From Chromera velia (lineage: Eukaryota; Sar; Chromeraceae): a stretch of DNA of 55,155 bases. Below, in pieces: positions 12,298-22,347 of this stretch. The position numbers were made by a program, and so were the translations under genes. The DNA lies in the NCBI GenBank assembly GCA_018398765.1, contig JAHBMJ010000156.1:1-55155 (forward strand), read 5' to 3'. Position 1 is the stretch's first letter, and each line of letters opens with the position of its first letter. The notes under the pieces are model-generated. The model saw only the letters and a program-made list of their open reading frames with translations. It ran no database searches and had not been told where the DNA came from.

Positions 12298-13551
12298 ATG
12301 GGGCTGCGGCGGTTGTCCGTTGTTTGCATCCTGTCAACCTGTGATTTGGAGACGGGCGGCGTGGGTGCCTTCCTGGTTGATTCTCCACACAACCTCTGCT
12401 CAAGGCGAGGCAGATGCAGTGAGCTGAGACGATCAAGGTTGAGAAAACCCCTAGACAGAGAGATGCCGTTACGTCTAGGGGGGGTTGGCCACGTGCGTCT
12501 CTCAGTGGGGGAAGGGGGGAGACGGGATAGCGAGGAGACGGCCGAATCGGAAGAACGGGATGGATCAGGAGGGGGGGACCTCGAGACGCCCCTGCCCTGG
12601 AGATTTCATCCGACTAGCACAGAGGAGGCAAAGACGTACAAACCGTTTGCGGAATGGCTTTGGAGTTTTTTGAATGACTCACTTGAGGGGGTGGAGAGAG
12701 TAGCACTCGATTCAGAATTAGAGACGAGAACAGGAAAGGGAGGGGTTCGAATTGCCAACGCGTGCGTTCGGAGTTCAGAATTTCGAAAAATTCGAATGAC
12801 ATTCATTGATGGAGGGGGGGGACTTCAAGTTTTTCATTCTCTGTTCTATCCTCATTGGGACCTTTCAGTTGATCCGTCGTTTGACGGAGCAGGAAGCGCA
12901 CTTGGGAAAGAAATAATAGACCAGAATCAGAATCCATCTGCCTCATTCTGTTGGCCAGCACCGCTTTTTGGCTTTGATTTGATAAAATTTTCCGAGAAGA
13001 GAGTTCTGGAAGTGATCGATGTCCACCCTCTGATTCCCACTGAGGAATATAGGGACCGAGTGGTGGATTCCCGATTTCGTTCTGTTCGGAATCGCTTTAC
13101 AGAAAGCTTCGGAGAGAGGCCCTCAGAAAGGTTTTATGACTCTCAGAGCTTTTTCTCTAAGCAGATGTTGATGGGAAGGTTCAACTCAACGTCCCACCAT
13201 GATGAAGCCCTGTGGCCTGCGTTCCAATCGTATGTGAAAGAGTACGTGAAACTGGTCAAGGACCTCCAAACCCACCGTGACACAGTGATCGCAGGCTGTA
13301 AGGAGGAAGTAGAGACGGCTCCGCCTGTACAGAGTCTCTCTCAAGAGAGGCAGCAGCTGCACGATACCTACTCTGCACAACATGACCCTGCCGTTCCTGT
13401 TTTCTCCTCTCTTTTCGGATCTGATTGGACGGAGGAGTTTCTTTTCTCCTTCAGATTTGACCTTGCAGACAGAACGGCTGTCTCTCTGAAGACAGACAAA
13501 AAGCAAGACAATGAGTCTTCTGCCAGCAGCAGGGGGGGGGACGAGCGCTGA
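12298..13551 (+). CDS. Ferredoxin-dependent bilin reductase (HY2/PebA/PebB family)
   Basis: Intronless, 417 residues. The family reduces biliverdin IX-alpha or a bilin intermediate with electrons from ferredoxin, in plastids, making phytobilins such as phytochromobilin or phycoerythrobilin. Recognisable family blocks are LQVFHSLFYP (176-185), APLFGFDL with Asp227, IDVHPL (240-245), the FYDSQSFFSKQMLMGRF block (279-295) and a C-terminal AQHDPA...LFGSDWTEEF segment (360-381) with Asp363. Asp227 and Asp363 match the two conserved acidic positions used for proton transfer, and their spacing fits HY2/PebB better than PcyA. The core is preceded by about 115 extra residues: a short hydrophobic stretch (LSVVCILSTC) then a basic Arg-rich region, compatible with a bipartite plastid leader. 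An insertion of about 30 residues (190-219) is unusual. The ATG at 12298 is the first in frame; the frame is open upstream without ATG. The exact product cannot be told from sequence alone. Confidence 0.88.
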   Translation: MGLRRLSVVCILSTCDLETGGVGAFLVDSPHNLCSRRGRCSELRRSRLRKPLDREMPLRLGGVGHVRLSVGEGGRRDSEETAESEERDGSGGGDLETPLPWRFHPTSTEEAKTYKPFAEWLWSFLNDSLEGVERVALDSELETRTGKGGVRIANACVRSSEFRKIRMTFIDGGGGLQVFHSLFYPHWDLSVDPSFDGAGSALGKEIIDQNQNPSASFCWPAPLFGFDLIKFSEKRVLEVIDVHPLIPTEEYRDRVVDSRFRSVRNRFTESFGERPSERFYDSQSFFSKQMLMGRFNSTSHHDEALWPAFQSYVKEYVKLVKDLQTHRDTVIAGCKEEVETAPPVQSLSQERQQLHDTYSAQHDPAVPVFSSLFGSDWTEEFLFSFRFDLADRTAVSLKTDKKQDNESSASSRGGDER

Positions 13552-14883
13552 ATGCGCGTCCTAATAGCACGCCACTGACGGCATTACGCATGGGACAGCC
13601 TATCCTAAGCCTTCTAGGACAGCCTATACGGGACAGCATGACTCATGAATTCCATAATATCAAAATGAATGTTCATCCACTTTCATAATATATAGTTTTA
13701 ACTGATTTTCGTCTTTGCACGCGTGTTTTTTCTTTCTTTCTTTTTACTACATGAATCGACACATCTAGCAATACATAAATGATAACTAATCCAGCAAGTT
13801 GCAGCAACTAATAGTATATTACTGTATGCATATAAGTGATTTAGTGGTGCCCTTAAGCACTGTCGCATATGATTGATTGATTGATTGATTGATAGCTTCC
13901 ACACAAGGCCTTCCCGCTATGTTCATCTGTTGTTAGAGCTAGAAGGGCGGATGATGATTGATTGCTTGCTTAATTAAATTGACTCATATTTGAAGCTCAT
14001 ATATTATTTACTAGTAGAAGTATTACCAGTAACATGATTATAGCTATGATTGTAGTAGCCATCGTTATGCACCAACATGCAATCATTATGATGTATATAT
14101 ATAGTCGATATGATATAGACCAGCATTTTGTATGATCGAATGACAAAGAGCAGTTCATGCATGCATGTATATCGTCTAGAAGCAGTATGAAGCAGACTCA
14201 AGCAGTGTAAGATTATTGGTTAATGATCACCGACAACTGTTAGTTAAGTTTAGTAACTTCACGGCATATGTGAAAGAATTGAAAGACTCAAAGATACTAA
14301 AGTATAGTAACTTTAGGGGGATATGCATAGACAGACATGGACCCCAAACTTATACTGCGTTTAATATCTCTACTATAGTAGCGTAATCCGTGTAACTCTC
14401 TTGGTAACTCTTAAGGGGGAAACTGTATTTAAGATCCGTTCCTAACAGTGCTAACATGTGTGCCTCACTTTTAATCTTCCATCCGTTTAGCCATCCGTTT
14501 ATGCAACAGTGCAACACCCCTTGTTATTGCACCATGCTAATAAAGTTCTATTCAATCGATCAGTCTTTTACGGTTCAATCGTCCATGAGGATGTAACTCT
14601 TATTAAGGTCTACTTAGAGGGGTTGGCGCTCATGAGTGCTTGCAAGGGTTTAAAACTCCTGAGGGGTTGATGGCGCTGAGGTAGTTCAAGTCGATCCCTA
14701 GTGACAGACTCGATCTGTCTCAGAAGCATGGAGATTTCTTGCGATTCGGCGATCGTTCTGATTTCATTATAGTCTTCCAGAAAGTCTTCCAGAAGTCTTT
14801 CATCGGATTTCGATCGAATTGCAACAGGCCAACATCTGTATGATATGGGACGTTAACGTTCTACATCTTCTTTCTTTGATATT
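13552..14883. other. AT-rich intergenic region with a (GATT)n tract
   Basis: No gene is visible. A GATT tetranucleotide run lies at about 13870-13893. The rest is AT-rich with scattered short repeats, including a reiterated AGTCTTCCAGAA motif near 14770-14800. Confidence 0.55.
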
Positions 14884-14960
14884 TAAAAGAGGGATAGCGA
14901 GGATTGAACCCATGACCCTCTGCTTGTTAGTACTGTATGCTAACCACTAAGTCATGAAAG
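14884..14960 (-). repeat. tRNA-derived repeat (SINE-like or tRNA pseudogene)
   Basis: Read on the minus strand, this segment has a good Pol III A box (TGACTTAGTGGTTAGCA) and, about 35 nt downstream, a B box (GGGTTCAATCC), in the order and spacing of a tRNA. The acceptor stem does not pair (CTTTCA against TATCCCT) and the T stem is degenerate, so it is not a functional tRNA. It is either a decayed tRNA gene or the head of a SINE. The adjoining transposon at 14961-15227 inserted at its 5' end. Confidence 0.6.
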
Positions 14961-15227
14961 CTAGGCGTGATCCCAATATATTTATTTACATTAAAATTAC
15001 GATGATTTCACTTTAAGTAAATAATTTAAAATATTAAAAATTTCTAGAAAAATTTAAAACACTTAAAGAAGAAAAGTTAAAACTAGAACAAAAAGAAAAC
15101 ATCACTTTTCTAGCATTCTTTGCAAGGTAGTTTTAAAGTGTTTAAAAGGAAAATTTTAAAGTTTATAGTTAAAGTGGGGGTATCATCACTTTATTTAAAA
15201 ATTTAAAACTATTGGAATCACGCCTAG
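14961..15227. mobile_element. 267-bp MITE with perfect 8-bp target duplication (hAT-like)
   Basis: The element begins CTAGGCGTGAT and ends with the inverted complement ATCACGCCTAG. The inverted similarity extends about 20 nt, then weakly through the AT-rich interior. It is flanked on both sides by CATGAAAG (14953-14960 and 15228-15235), a perfect 8-bp direct repeat. Eight-base duplications are typical of hAT and some related superfamilies. It has no coding capacity, so it is non-autonomous. It sits at the 5' end of a tRNA-derived sequence on the minus strand. Confidence 0.85.
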
Positions 15228-15647
15228 CATGAAAGCAAACGACGCACACGACCTTCTTTTGCTTACTACTATTTTGAACTAAAAGTGATTTATTTAATTT
15301 CTATCTTCTTTATTCTTCTTTCTAGCTTTGCTTAAGTAGCACATAGCACTCTTAAAGTCTAAGTGTATCCAAGTATACTGATTTCAAGTTCAATTTTCAA
15401 ACAACTAATTGCAGATCGACTCTTTTTTTTTTTGAATTAATGCTGCCCCTAGCTGTTTCTATAGAACTAGCTCTAGATCGAGCTGCCTAAGATACTGCCT
15501 AACGTATAAAGTACTTGTTTTTTAGATTTTTTTTGTATTCATTGGCATTTTTAAAAAATTAAGACCGATTACTAGACCGATTATGAATAGCGATGTTCAA
15601 TGTCATTACAACTAGCACTCTAGCTAGCACTACAAGAGCCCGAATTC
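15228..15647. other. AT-rich spacer downstream of the ankyrin gene
   Basis: Apart from the target-site copy at 15228-15235, I see no gene or structured element. The sequence is AT-rich with poly-T runs (for example at about 15421-15434). It probably includes the 3' UTR of the ankyrin gene. Confidence 0.5.
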
Positions 15648-17099
15648 TTAGTCCTCTCCTTGCCCTGCATCCTCCTCTTCTTCGACTTCCTGTTGTTCCT
15701 GTGCAGGGGCTAATCCCCGAAGAAACGCGAGCATGGGCGAATCTGCAGGCTGGTCATCCTCGGCAAAGTCAAGGGCCGTATCCCCCTCCTCGTTCAGAGC
15801 ACCCACATCAATCCCTCTAGAAACGAGAAGCTCTACAATATGGAGCTTCTTCTCAAACAAACCACGCCCAGTCTCTTCTGAATCCTCATTTGCCAAAAGT
15901 GCAACACAGTGCAGAGCGGAAAATCCCACATTATCTGTTGCATGGATGTCGGCACCATTTGCCAACAAGGCCTCCAGGACACCCAACGCGCCGTTCCGAG
16001 CTGCAACATGCAGGACTGTTTGACCGTATACATCCCGTGCGTCAATCTCGGCTCCACGAGAAATCAGGAGCTCTGCAATCTCTCTGTGATCTCTCGGGAT
16101 GTAATTGAAAGGAAAGGCAGTATAGAAGAGAGGGCTTTCCTGGAATTCTGTTCTCTCATTTACCATTGCACCATGGTCCAGAAGCAGCTCAACCATATCC
16201 ATGTTCCCGTTTTTGATGGCAGCAAAGATGGAAGTCTGTCTGTCGTCTGTCGTCTTTGCGTGCACGTCAACACTCCGCTTGAGCAAAATTCTGACAAGAC
16301 CAGTCAGACCCGCTTGGGCGGCATAATAAAGAGGCGTCACTCCGATGTCAGTGGCTGCCTCCAATTCTGTACCGCTGCACACTAGGAACTCGGCAATTGC
16401 CGGTTTGCCTTCCCGGCAGGCGATGTGGATGGCCCTCTTTCCTCCCTCCTTCCCTTCACCCTCCCGACGGACCTCAAGTCCAGCCCCTCTCTCCACGAGG
16501 ACCTTCACCGCCTCCAAACTCCCAAAATCAACTGCTCTCATCAACGCGGTCTCTTGAAGCGTCTGCTATCCCCCCCCTCCCCCCTCGACTTCACCACTCA
16601 CCGCTGCAGCAGCTTGTGGAACCTCAACGACGGTGTCCACTTCCGCGCCAACCTTCAGGAGGAGCTCAAGGTCTTCTCTCTTCTCCCTCTCCCCCGTCTC
16701 CATGAATGCGTTGAAGGCCTCACGCAGCACTTCAGCCGATACTACTTGGAAGGAACGAATCACATTGCCGATATCAAGGGCAAAGAGGGGCTCTAAGTCT
16801 ATTCGGTAATACAGACTCAAAATGGTGTTCAGCTCACCCCTCACCCCCAACCTCATCTTTCCCACTATTTTTTCGAGTCTGTCAAGGGCGGCAGCCTCTG
16901 GAGGAAGCAGCGCAGAGGATGTGTCCTCTTGCAGGGGTTCGGGAGGGGCGGCATCTTCTGCGGGCTTGTCAGGAAATTTGACAGTTTCCAGCAGAGAGTC
17001 TATACTCTGAATCATCTCCACAACCTCCAGCAGGCTTTCAGTGAGGGACTGGAGCCCTTGGCAAACAGGGGCGAGAGTAGCTCTTGTTCGTTCCATCAT
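15648..17099 (-). CDS. Ankyrin-repeat protein with a 36-nt intron
   Basis: Two exons (17099-16602 and 16565-15648) are joined at phase 0 across a 36-nt intron with GTGAGT and ATAG ends, encoding 471 residues. Residues 1-166 are mostly helical, with a Pro/Glu/Ala-rich linker, and resemble no family I know. Residues about 170-455 form roughly eight ankyrin repeats, recognisable by motifs such as ETALMRAV, GVTPLYYAAQ, GQTVLHVAARNG and GDTALDFA, with helix pairs ending in LLxxGAxI/V. The protein ends in an acidic Glu/Gln tail. Ankyrin repeats mediate protein binding, so an adaptor role is likely; the partner is unknown. There is no signal peptide. Translation starts at the first of two adjacent ATGs (17099 or 17096). 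One repeat (about residues 375-420) carries a longer insertion. Confidence 0.85.
16566..16601 (-). other. Ultrashort 36-nt intron
   Basis: Read on the minus strand, the segment starts GTGAGTGG, is almost purely G-rich in its middle, and ends GATAG. Removing it joins the helical N-terminal exon to the first ankyrin repeat in the same phase. Reading through keeps the frame briefly but reaches a stop in the G-rich stretch. The lack of a pyrimidine tract is notable. Confidence 0.8.
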
Positions 17100-18320
17100 G
17101 ATGCACAAAGACCAGAAGAAAGAAAGAAAGACCGTGGCAGCCAGGGTATTCCGTGTGTAGACGGAGGCAAAGTGATGTGTGATTGTACTATACGTACCAC
17201 AACGGAACACGCGGCCTGCAGTGCGTCAATGCCACTCACTGAATGAAGGGCTAGGAATGGTGGGGATTAACAGTTTCCTTAAATTCGAAGACTTTCGAAG
17301 TTATACCGCGTCTGACAGAGTGATCCATGAGTAATCGAATTGATGGCGTCTCCTTTAAATTTGTATGCAGCGTTTTTCGCGGGGTCGTTCGCATGCACCT
17401 CAATGCTCGTATACGTGCCCCCCAAACTCCTTGTGAGCCTGACCGAGCCAATCCCGCAGAACGCGGCAGAAGCGGAATCTTAGCGGATCAGTCTGGCAGC
17501 TCTTCTCTGCTGACTCTCTGGAGTGATCTCACTGTGAGTCACTGATCTCTTAGTAATGGCCAGTGAGTGAATCTGCTTCTACCAACGGGTTTGCTTTTTT
17601 TTGTTGTGTTTGATTTTGATCTTTCTTCATCTTTCTTAGAGCACTTTCAGTTGATTCCCCATAAAAATAAAAATTCTGTCACGCATGGGTAGTTCTACCC
17701 TATTCTACCCCCTATCGCTCTATATCGCTCTCTCTAGTCTTTAAAACAGACAAAAGATGACTCCATTCAGACTGTATGCTACACAATTGATTCCCAGTTA
17801 TGCAGTATGAATGCATGCACGTAACCTCCCTGAACCTAAGTGTCACTTGAAAAAATATAATTAGGATAATCTCTATCTGCAGCCACATCGTTTTTGAAGA
17901 GACCATCCATGCCTGCGATGTAGACGGTCAAGACACCGTCCAGATATGCGGCTTTAGCTTTTAAAACACCGTAAATAATCTACGTCTGCAGCGCGGACTT
18001 TTAAGCTTATCCAAAAATGCGGCTTAAACTTTCAAGACTAGAAATTCAAGTGATAGTTAAGTTTAGGGAGGTCACGCACATTATACACGCATACTTCATT
18101 TTATCATAATTTGACTTAAAATCAATTTGCTATAAACCATTTGACTAAACTTACATATCATCAATTCTAATTAATTTTTATTAATTATATGAAAATTTTG
18201 ATATGAAGTGTGTCAGCTTTGTACGGGGCTCTAGAGCATAACGGGGTTCTTAAGGATTCTTAAGGAAAGAAGTCTAACAAGCAGACTAGTTTGTCAATGT
18301 CTTGCTATTTAATGTCAGTC
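17100..18320. other. Intergenic region upstream of the ankyrin gene
   Basis: About 17100-17260 should contain the promoter of the minus-strand ankyrin gene. The rest is AT-rich, with short diverged repeats of a TGCGGCTT...TTTTAA type around 17950-18030. I see no gene. Confidence 0.5.
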
Positions 18321-18655
18321 TGCTGATACCAAACGATCTTGACACATAATTCAGACCAATTGTTGTACACGCGCGCTCTCTTTGATCACTGGCACAATTG
18401 AGTCTGTTGCGCGCGTCCCGTCATGCTTGCCGCTGCCACGCCTCTTCACGGCGTGCCTAAACGTAAGGCTCACATCTGCCTGCCAGCCAAAGCCGACGTC
18501 CATGCTGATACTAAACGACCTCGACACATAATTCAGACCAATTGCTGTGCGCGCGCGCTCTCTTTGATCACTGGCACAATTCAGTCTGTCGCGCGCGTCC
18601 CACCATGCTGACCGCCGCCACGCCTCTTCGCGGCGCGTCTATTATTTAATATTAT
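18321..18655. repeat. Two tandem copies of a 182-bp GC-rich unit
   Basis: The segment beginning TGCTGATACC at 18321 is repeated from 18503 with about 90% identity over roughly 135 nt. Both copies contain CACATAATTCAGACCAATTG, the block CTCTCTTTGATCACTGGCAC, GCGCGCGTCCC and the hairpin-prone CGCCTCTTCRCGGCG. The units are more GC-rich than their surroundings. No coding potential is evident. Confidence 0.75.
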
Positions 18656-20510
18656 TAGTAAGCGCAAGGCTCACAAAACGTCATGACGCTCAATGATACC
18701 CAATTGGAGGAGAAGCTAGGAGGGGTTGCAAACGCTTGTTAATTAAATCTAATGTTAAATGGTAATGTCAAATTCACTGCAGGTCAAATCTGTTTAGTTA
18801 GTTTACTTACTAGTTAGTTAATTCTCTATCATACCACCTAGCATACCACTCTATGAGGTTATAGACTATACTAAGTAACTAGTACTAAAGACCATGCTTA
18901 AGACACTTGTAAGTTACTACTAAGCAAAAAATAAGGCATAAAAACAGAGTCATGCAATCGACCTGGCACCAATTTTGTTTTTTGAGGTGCTTCCGGTTCT
19001 TTTACGGCTAGTTTTACAGTATTTAATTTTGATACTCGTAGAATTAGGATTTAATATAAATTATAACAAGTAGAATATCAGTAAACTATCACAATAACTA
19101 ATATATCGTTCAAGTTTTATCATATACACAGTCCGATCGAGTCACCTACAAAACAAAGATACGTTTAGCATTTGTGAAAAGAGATTAATATAGAGATTAA
19201 TCAAAAATATATGTACATCGTGCACCAATTATTAGTCATGTAAATTTCATTTTAAAAGCACAATTATAGGTTGTTCTCTCAGAACTTTTCTGTGACACAC
19301 AGCGTCGCTGCGACTTTCAGCGATTGAGCGAGCGCGCCAACGAACGTCAAAACAGTGAGGACACAATGATCGTTCGATCAAAGCAACCGTGACGAGTGCA
19401 CTTCAAAGTAGGCAGGTCAGCGATCATTGGGCCTTGTAGCTAGGCCCCAGCCACTGCACAGCAAGCTCGGTCGATTGATCGAGAGCAGTGAAGTGTCAGA
19501 CAGACACACAGGCATACATGAATGGATCACTCCACGCACAATTAACGAACGGACCAACGAACGAATACGAACGAACATCGCCATCAAGTTGACTGTCTGT
19601 CAGTCGGTGACTGCGGAGGCAGTCCTCGACTCGACCGTCTTTTGCCTCTTGACTGGTGGTACTTACACACAGCTAAGAACACACCACATGCACGAAAGAG
19701 GCGGACAAACGTTTGAGTCAGCCGGAGCCTCTTGCGGGTCTCCTTTACAGAATGAAGACACACGCAGAGTAGGTCGGATACAAGCAAAGACGCAGAAGAG
19801 AAAAGGGGAGGTAGAGGAGGGCAGGATGGATGCATCGATCCCCTGTGAGTAGTGGCATGCGGTGGAAATGGTTCCATTTTCAAAAAACCGTTTTTTTTTC
19901 TGCTTCTTTCTTTCTTCAGGCAAAACTGTGTTTCGTCAGGACCACAGCAGGTGCACGGAATCGATGCGTTCTTCTTCGAACGAAGCGCTGCATCTATCCT
20001 TCAATTCCAACCGCACACTTCCACCCCTTTTCCTCTTTTTGTCTGCACTGTTTTTTCGTCAAGACCAGCGAGTCACACACACACACACACATGCTCATAC
20101 TCTGCAAAACCGCCGCGCAGACACACAACACAACACAGAAATTGCGCAAGCATCACACCCTTGATCGAGTCTCTCTCTTTCTGACAAGAAATGGACAGAC
20201 GGAGAGAAAGTAGATGGCCAAACGAGTCTTCTTGGGCATACAGAGAGACGGGCAAACGCACGCCCAGGCAGGAGAAATGACAGACTGATGCGCGCACACA
20301 CATTTCCTTCTTTCTTGTTTCTTTCCGCCGTGGTCTGAACAAGGATGCACACAGAAGCCAGTCAGGAAAGAAAAGAAAGGAAGAAAGAAAGAACACAAGG
20401 ATTGAAACGGATAGGCGAGGATGGGAGCAAAGAAAGAGAGACAGATCTGAAGCTGCTGGACTGACCAGAGTCCTTCCAAACACGCTAGACAGACAGAGTG
20501 AGCGATGATG

Positions 20511-20549
<39 letters not shown>

Positions 20550-22347
20550 AAAGCGAAATACAGGCTCCTTCCCCTCTCCCGAATGAAGACAAAAAGAAAA
20601 AAATGGATCGATCGATAAAGGCTGCAAACACGACTTTTCCTTGTTTTTGCGATCGAATCAATCCAAAAAGGGAGGAAAGGAGGCCAGGAAAGCCAGCGAA
20701 AGCCTAAGTTGAGAAAGAAGCAGCCGAACGCACTCAAACGAAAGAAAAGGAGAAACACCAGGCAGGAAACAGACCTCCTTCCTTGATCAAAAGGCGTCAG
20801 TTTGACCCCCCTTGACCAAGAGGTGCGCATGCATGGTCTGTTCCTTCCTTCCGTCTGCGGAAACTCCTTTTCGACTTCTCTCGTCTCATCCGTTTTTTCA
20901 TTTCATTTTCAGTCCACACCGCATCGTGTAGATACAGCGTTGCGATGCCTGGGGTTTTCTGCATAGTCATGCATAGGTCGAAGACGAGAGAAGAAAGACG
21001 GCTGAAATATCGCCAAGACAACTGTTGAAGAAACGGATGATTATGACAGATTTTTCGATTGCAGTGATCATTTTGTTTTCTTTCTTTCTCTTTCGCCCCT
21101 CTTTTTTCCGTCACTGACAGGCTCCTCCGTTTTCTTCCTTGGGCTTTTTCTGAGCTGCTTCTCTTTTTTTTCACCATTCGTGTTGTCTTTCTATGGCTCT
21201 TTGGCGGAAGCGTGCTTAGCTCAAAAAGTCAGTTGTTCGTGTCTTTGACACGGAAGAAAATCAGACTTGAATTTCATCTGGGGCATGTTTTCTTCATTTT
21301 ACGTTTTTTTTACACAGTCCGTCAGTCGACGCATTTCAGTTTTGCATGCATGCTCTATGTTGTCTCTTGCAGATGCAAGCAAGTGGGGCAGTCGTGGGAG
21401 TGGAATGGAGTGGAGATCTTCAACCAGACATGACCGCCGAAGTTTTGCGTTTTTCTTTGTGTTTTTTCTCTCTCTTGACTTCTTGTGCCTGCTTATGATA
21501 CCCTCACACAGATTGAATGATTCAGCCAAAGATGGCGCAGCATCTCCAGCATAGAGATTCTTTCTTCTCTATTTGTTTTCTTCCAAGAAGGAACGAACGA
21601 ACGAACGAACGAATACTGTCATTCAAGACAAGGCCGCCAGGATGGGAAGTTCGATCGCGAAAGGGGACGTGAAGAAAAGAAAAGAGATGAAGGTCAGGTC
21701 TCTTCTTGTTTTATGATTTCGATTTGCGCATCTTCTCTTCTTTTCTCTTGTCCTTCTTTGCGTCGTCTGCAGGCCTCTGTTCCTTCCTTCCTTTCTTCCT
21801 GCTGTTGCTCTTGCTTCATTCTCTTGTAAGTCTTCATCAACAAGCATGAGAGAGAAGAAGTCGGTTGACGGTGAGAGGACATGCATGCATCTAGAGAGGG
21901 CCTTGTCAGACAGTCGATTGTCACTTGGTCGTTTTGCGTGGGTGAGCAATCGAGCGAAAGAAACAAACAAAGAAAAAGAAAAAGAAAAAGAACAACAACA
22001 AAAAAACTCGTGAGTGAAAAGGAGAGGTAGAAAAGAAAGGGTAAAGCTGAGATGACGCAGCAACGAGGGGGGTAGAGAAGAACTAAGAGAAAGAGAAGAA
22101 GAACGAGAAGACGTAAAGTCGAAAAAACTTCAGCGCTAAGGGACACTGGGACGAAAGCATCAGTGAGTTGAGAGGATGGATGGTTTGACAGGTGTGTTCT
22201 CTGACACACCAGTACATCTGGATTCAATGTGTACACCTCTCGCTCCCCCCGGTGAATAATTCACTTTCTTGTATAGACGAAACAGAAGTTGAAGACGTTA
22301 TTTGTTTTCTTTTTCTACCACTTTCACACTTTGCTCAAGCCACTTAC
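18656..22347. other. Long region without convincing exons; may hold the 3' end of the CCCH gene
   Basis: Composition changes from AT-rich repeats (to about 19260) to pyrimidine/purine-asymmetric, intron- or UTR-like sequence (19400-22350). The asymmetry, with T/C-rich sequence on the minus strand, is what introns or the 3' UTR of the minus-strand CCCH gene would look like. Candidate splice sites occur on both strands, but no open frame has a recognisable domain. Dinucleotide (AC)n runs lie at about 20072-20091 and 20509-20547, and an (AACG)n run at about 21592-21613. Confidence 0.4.
20509..20547. repeat. (AC)n microsatellite
   Basis: A perfect run of about 19 AC dinucleotides. A shorter run is present at about 20072-20091. 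Confidence 0.9.

Noticed and set aside
19427-20627. Several overlapping frames of 100-180 codons on both strands
   Set aside because: They overlap AC repeats and pyrimidine tracts, lack good starts and show no conserved features.
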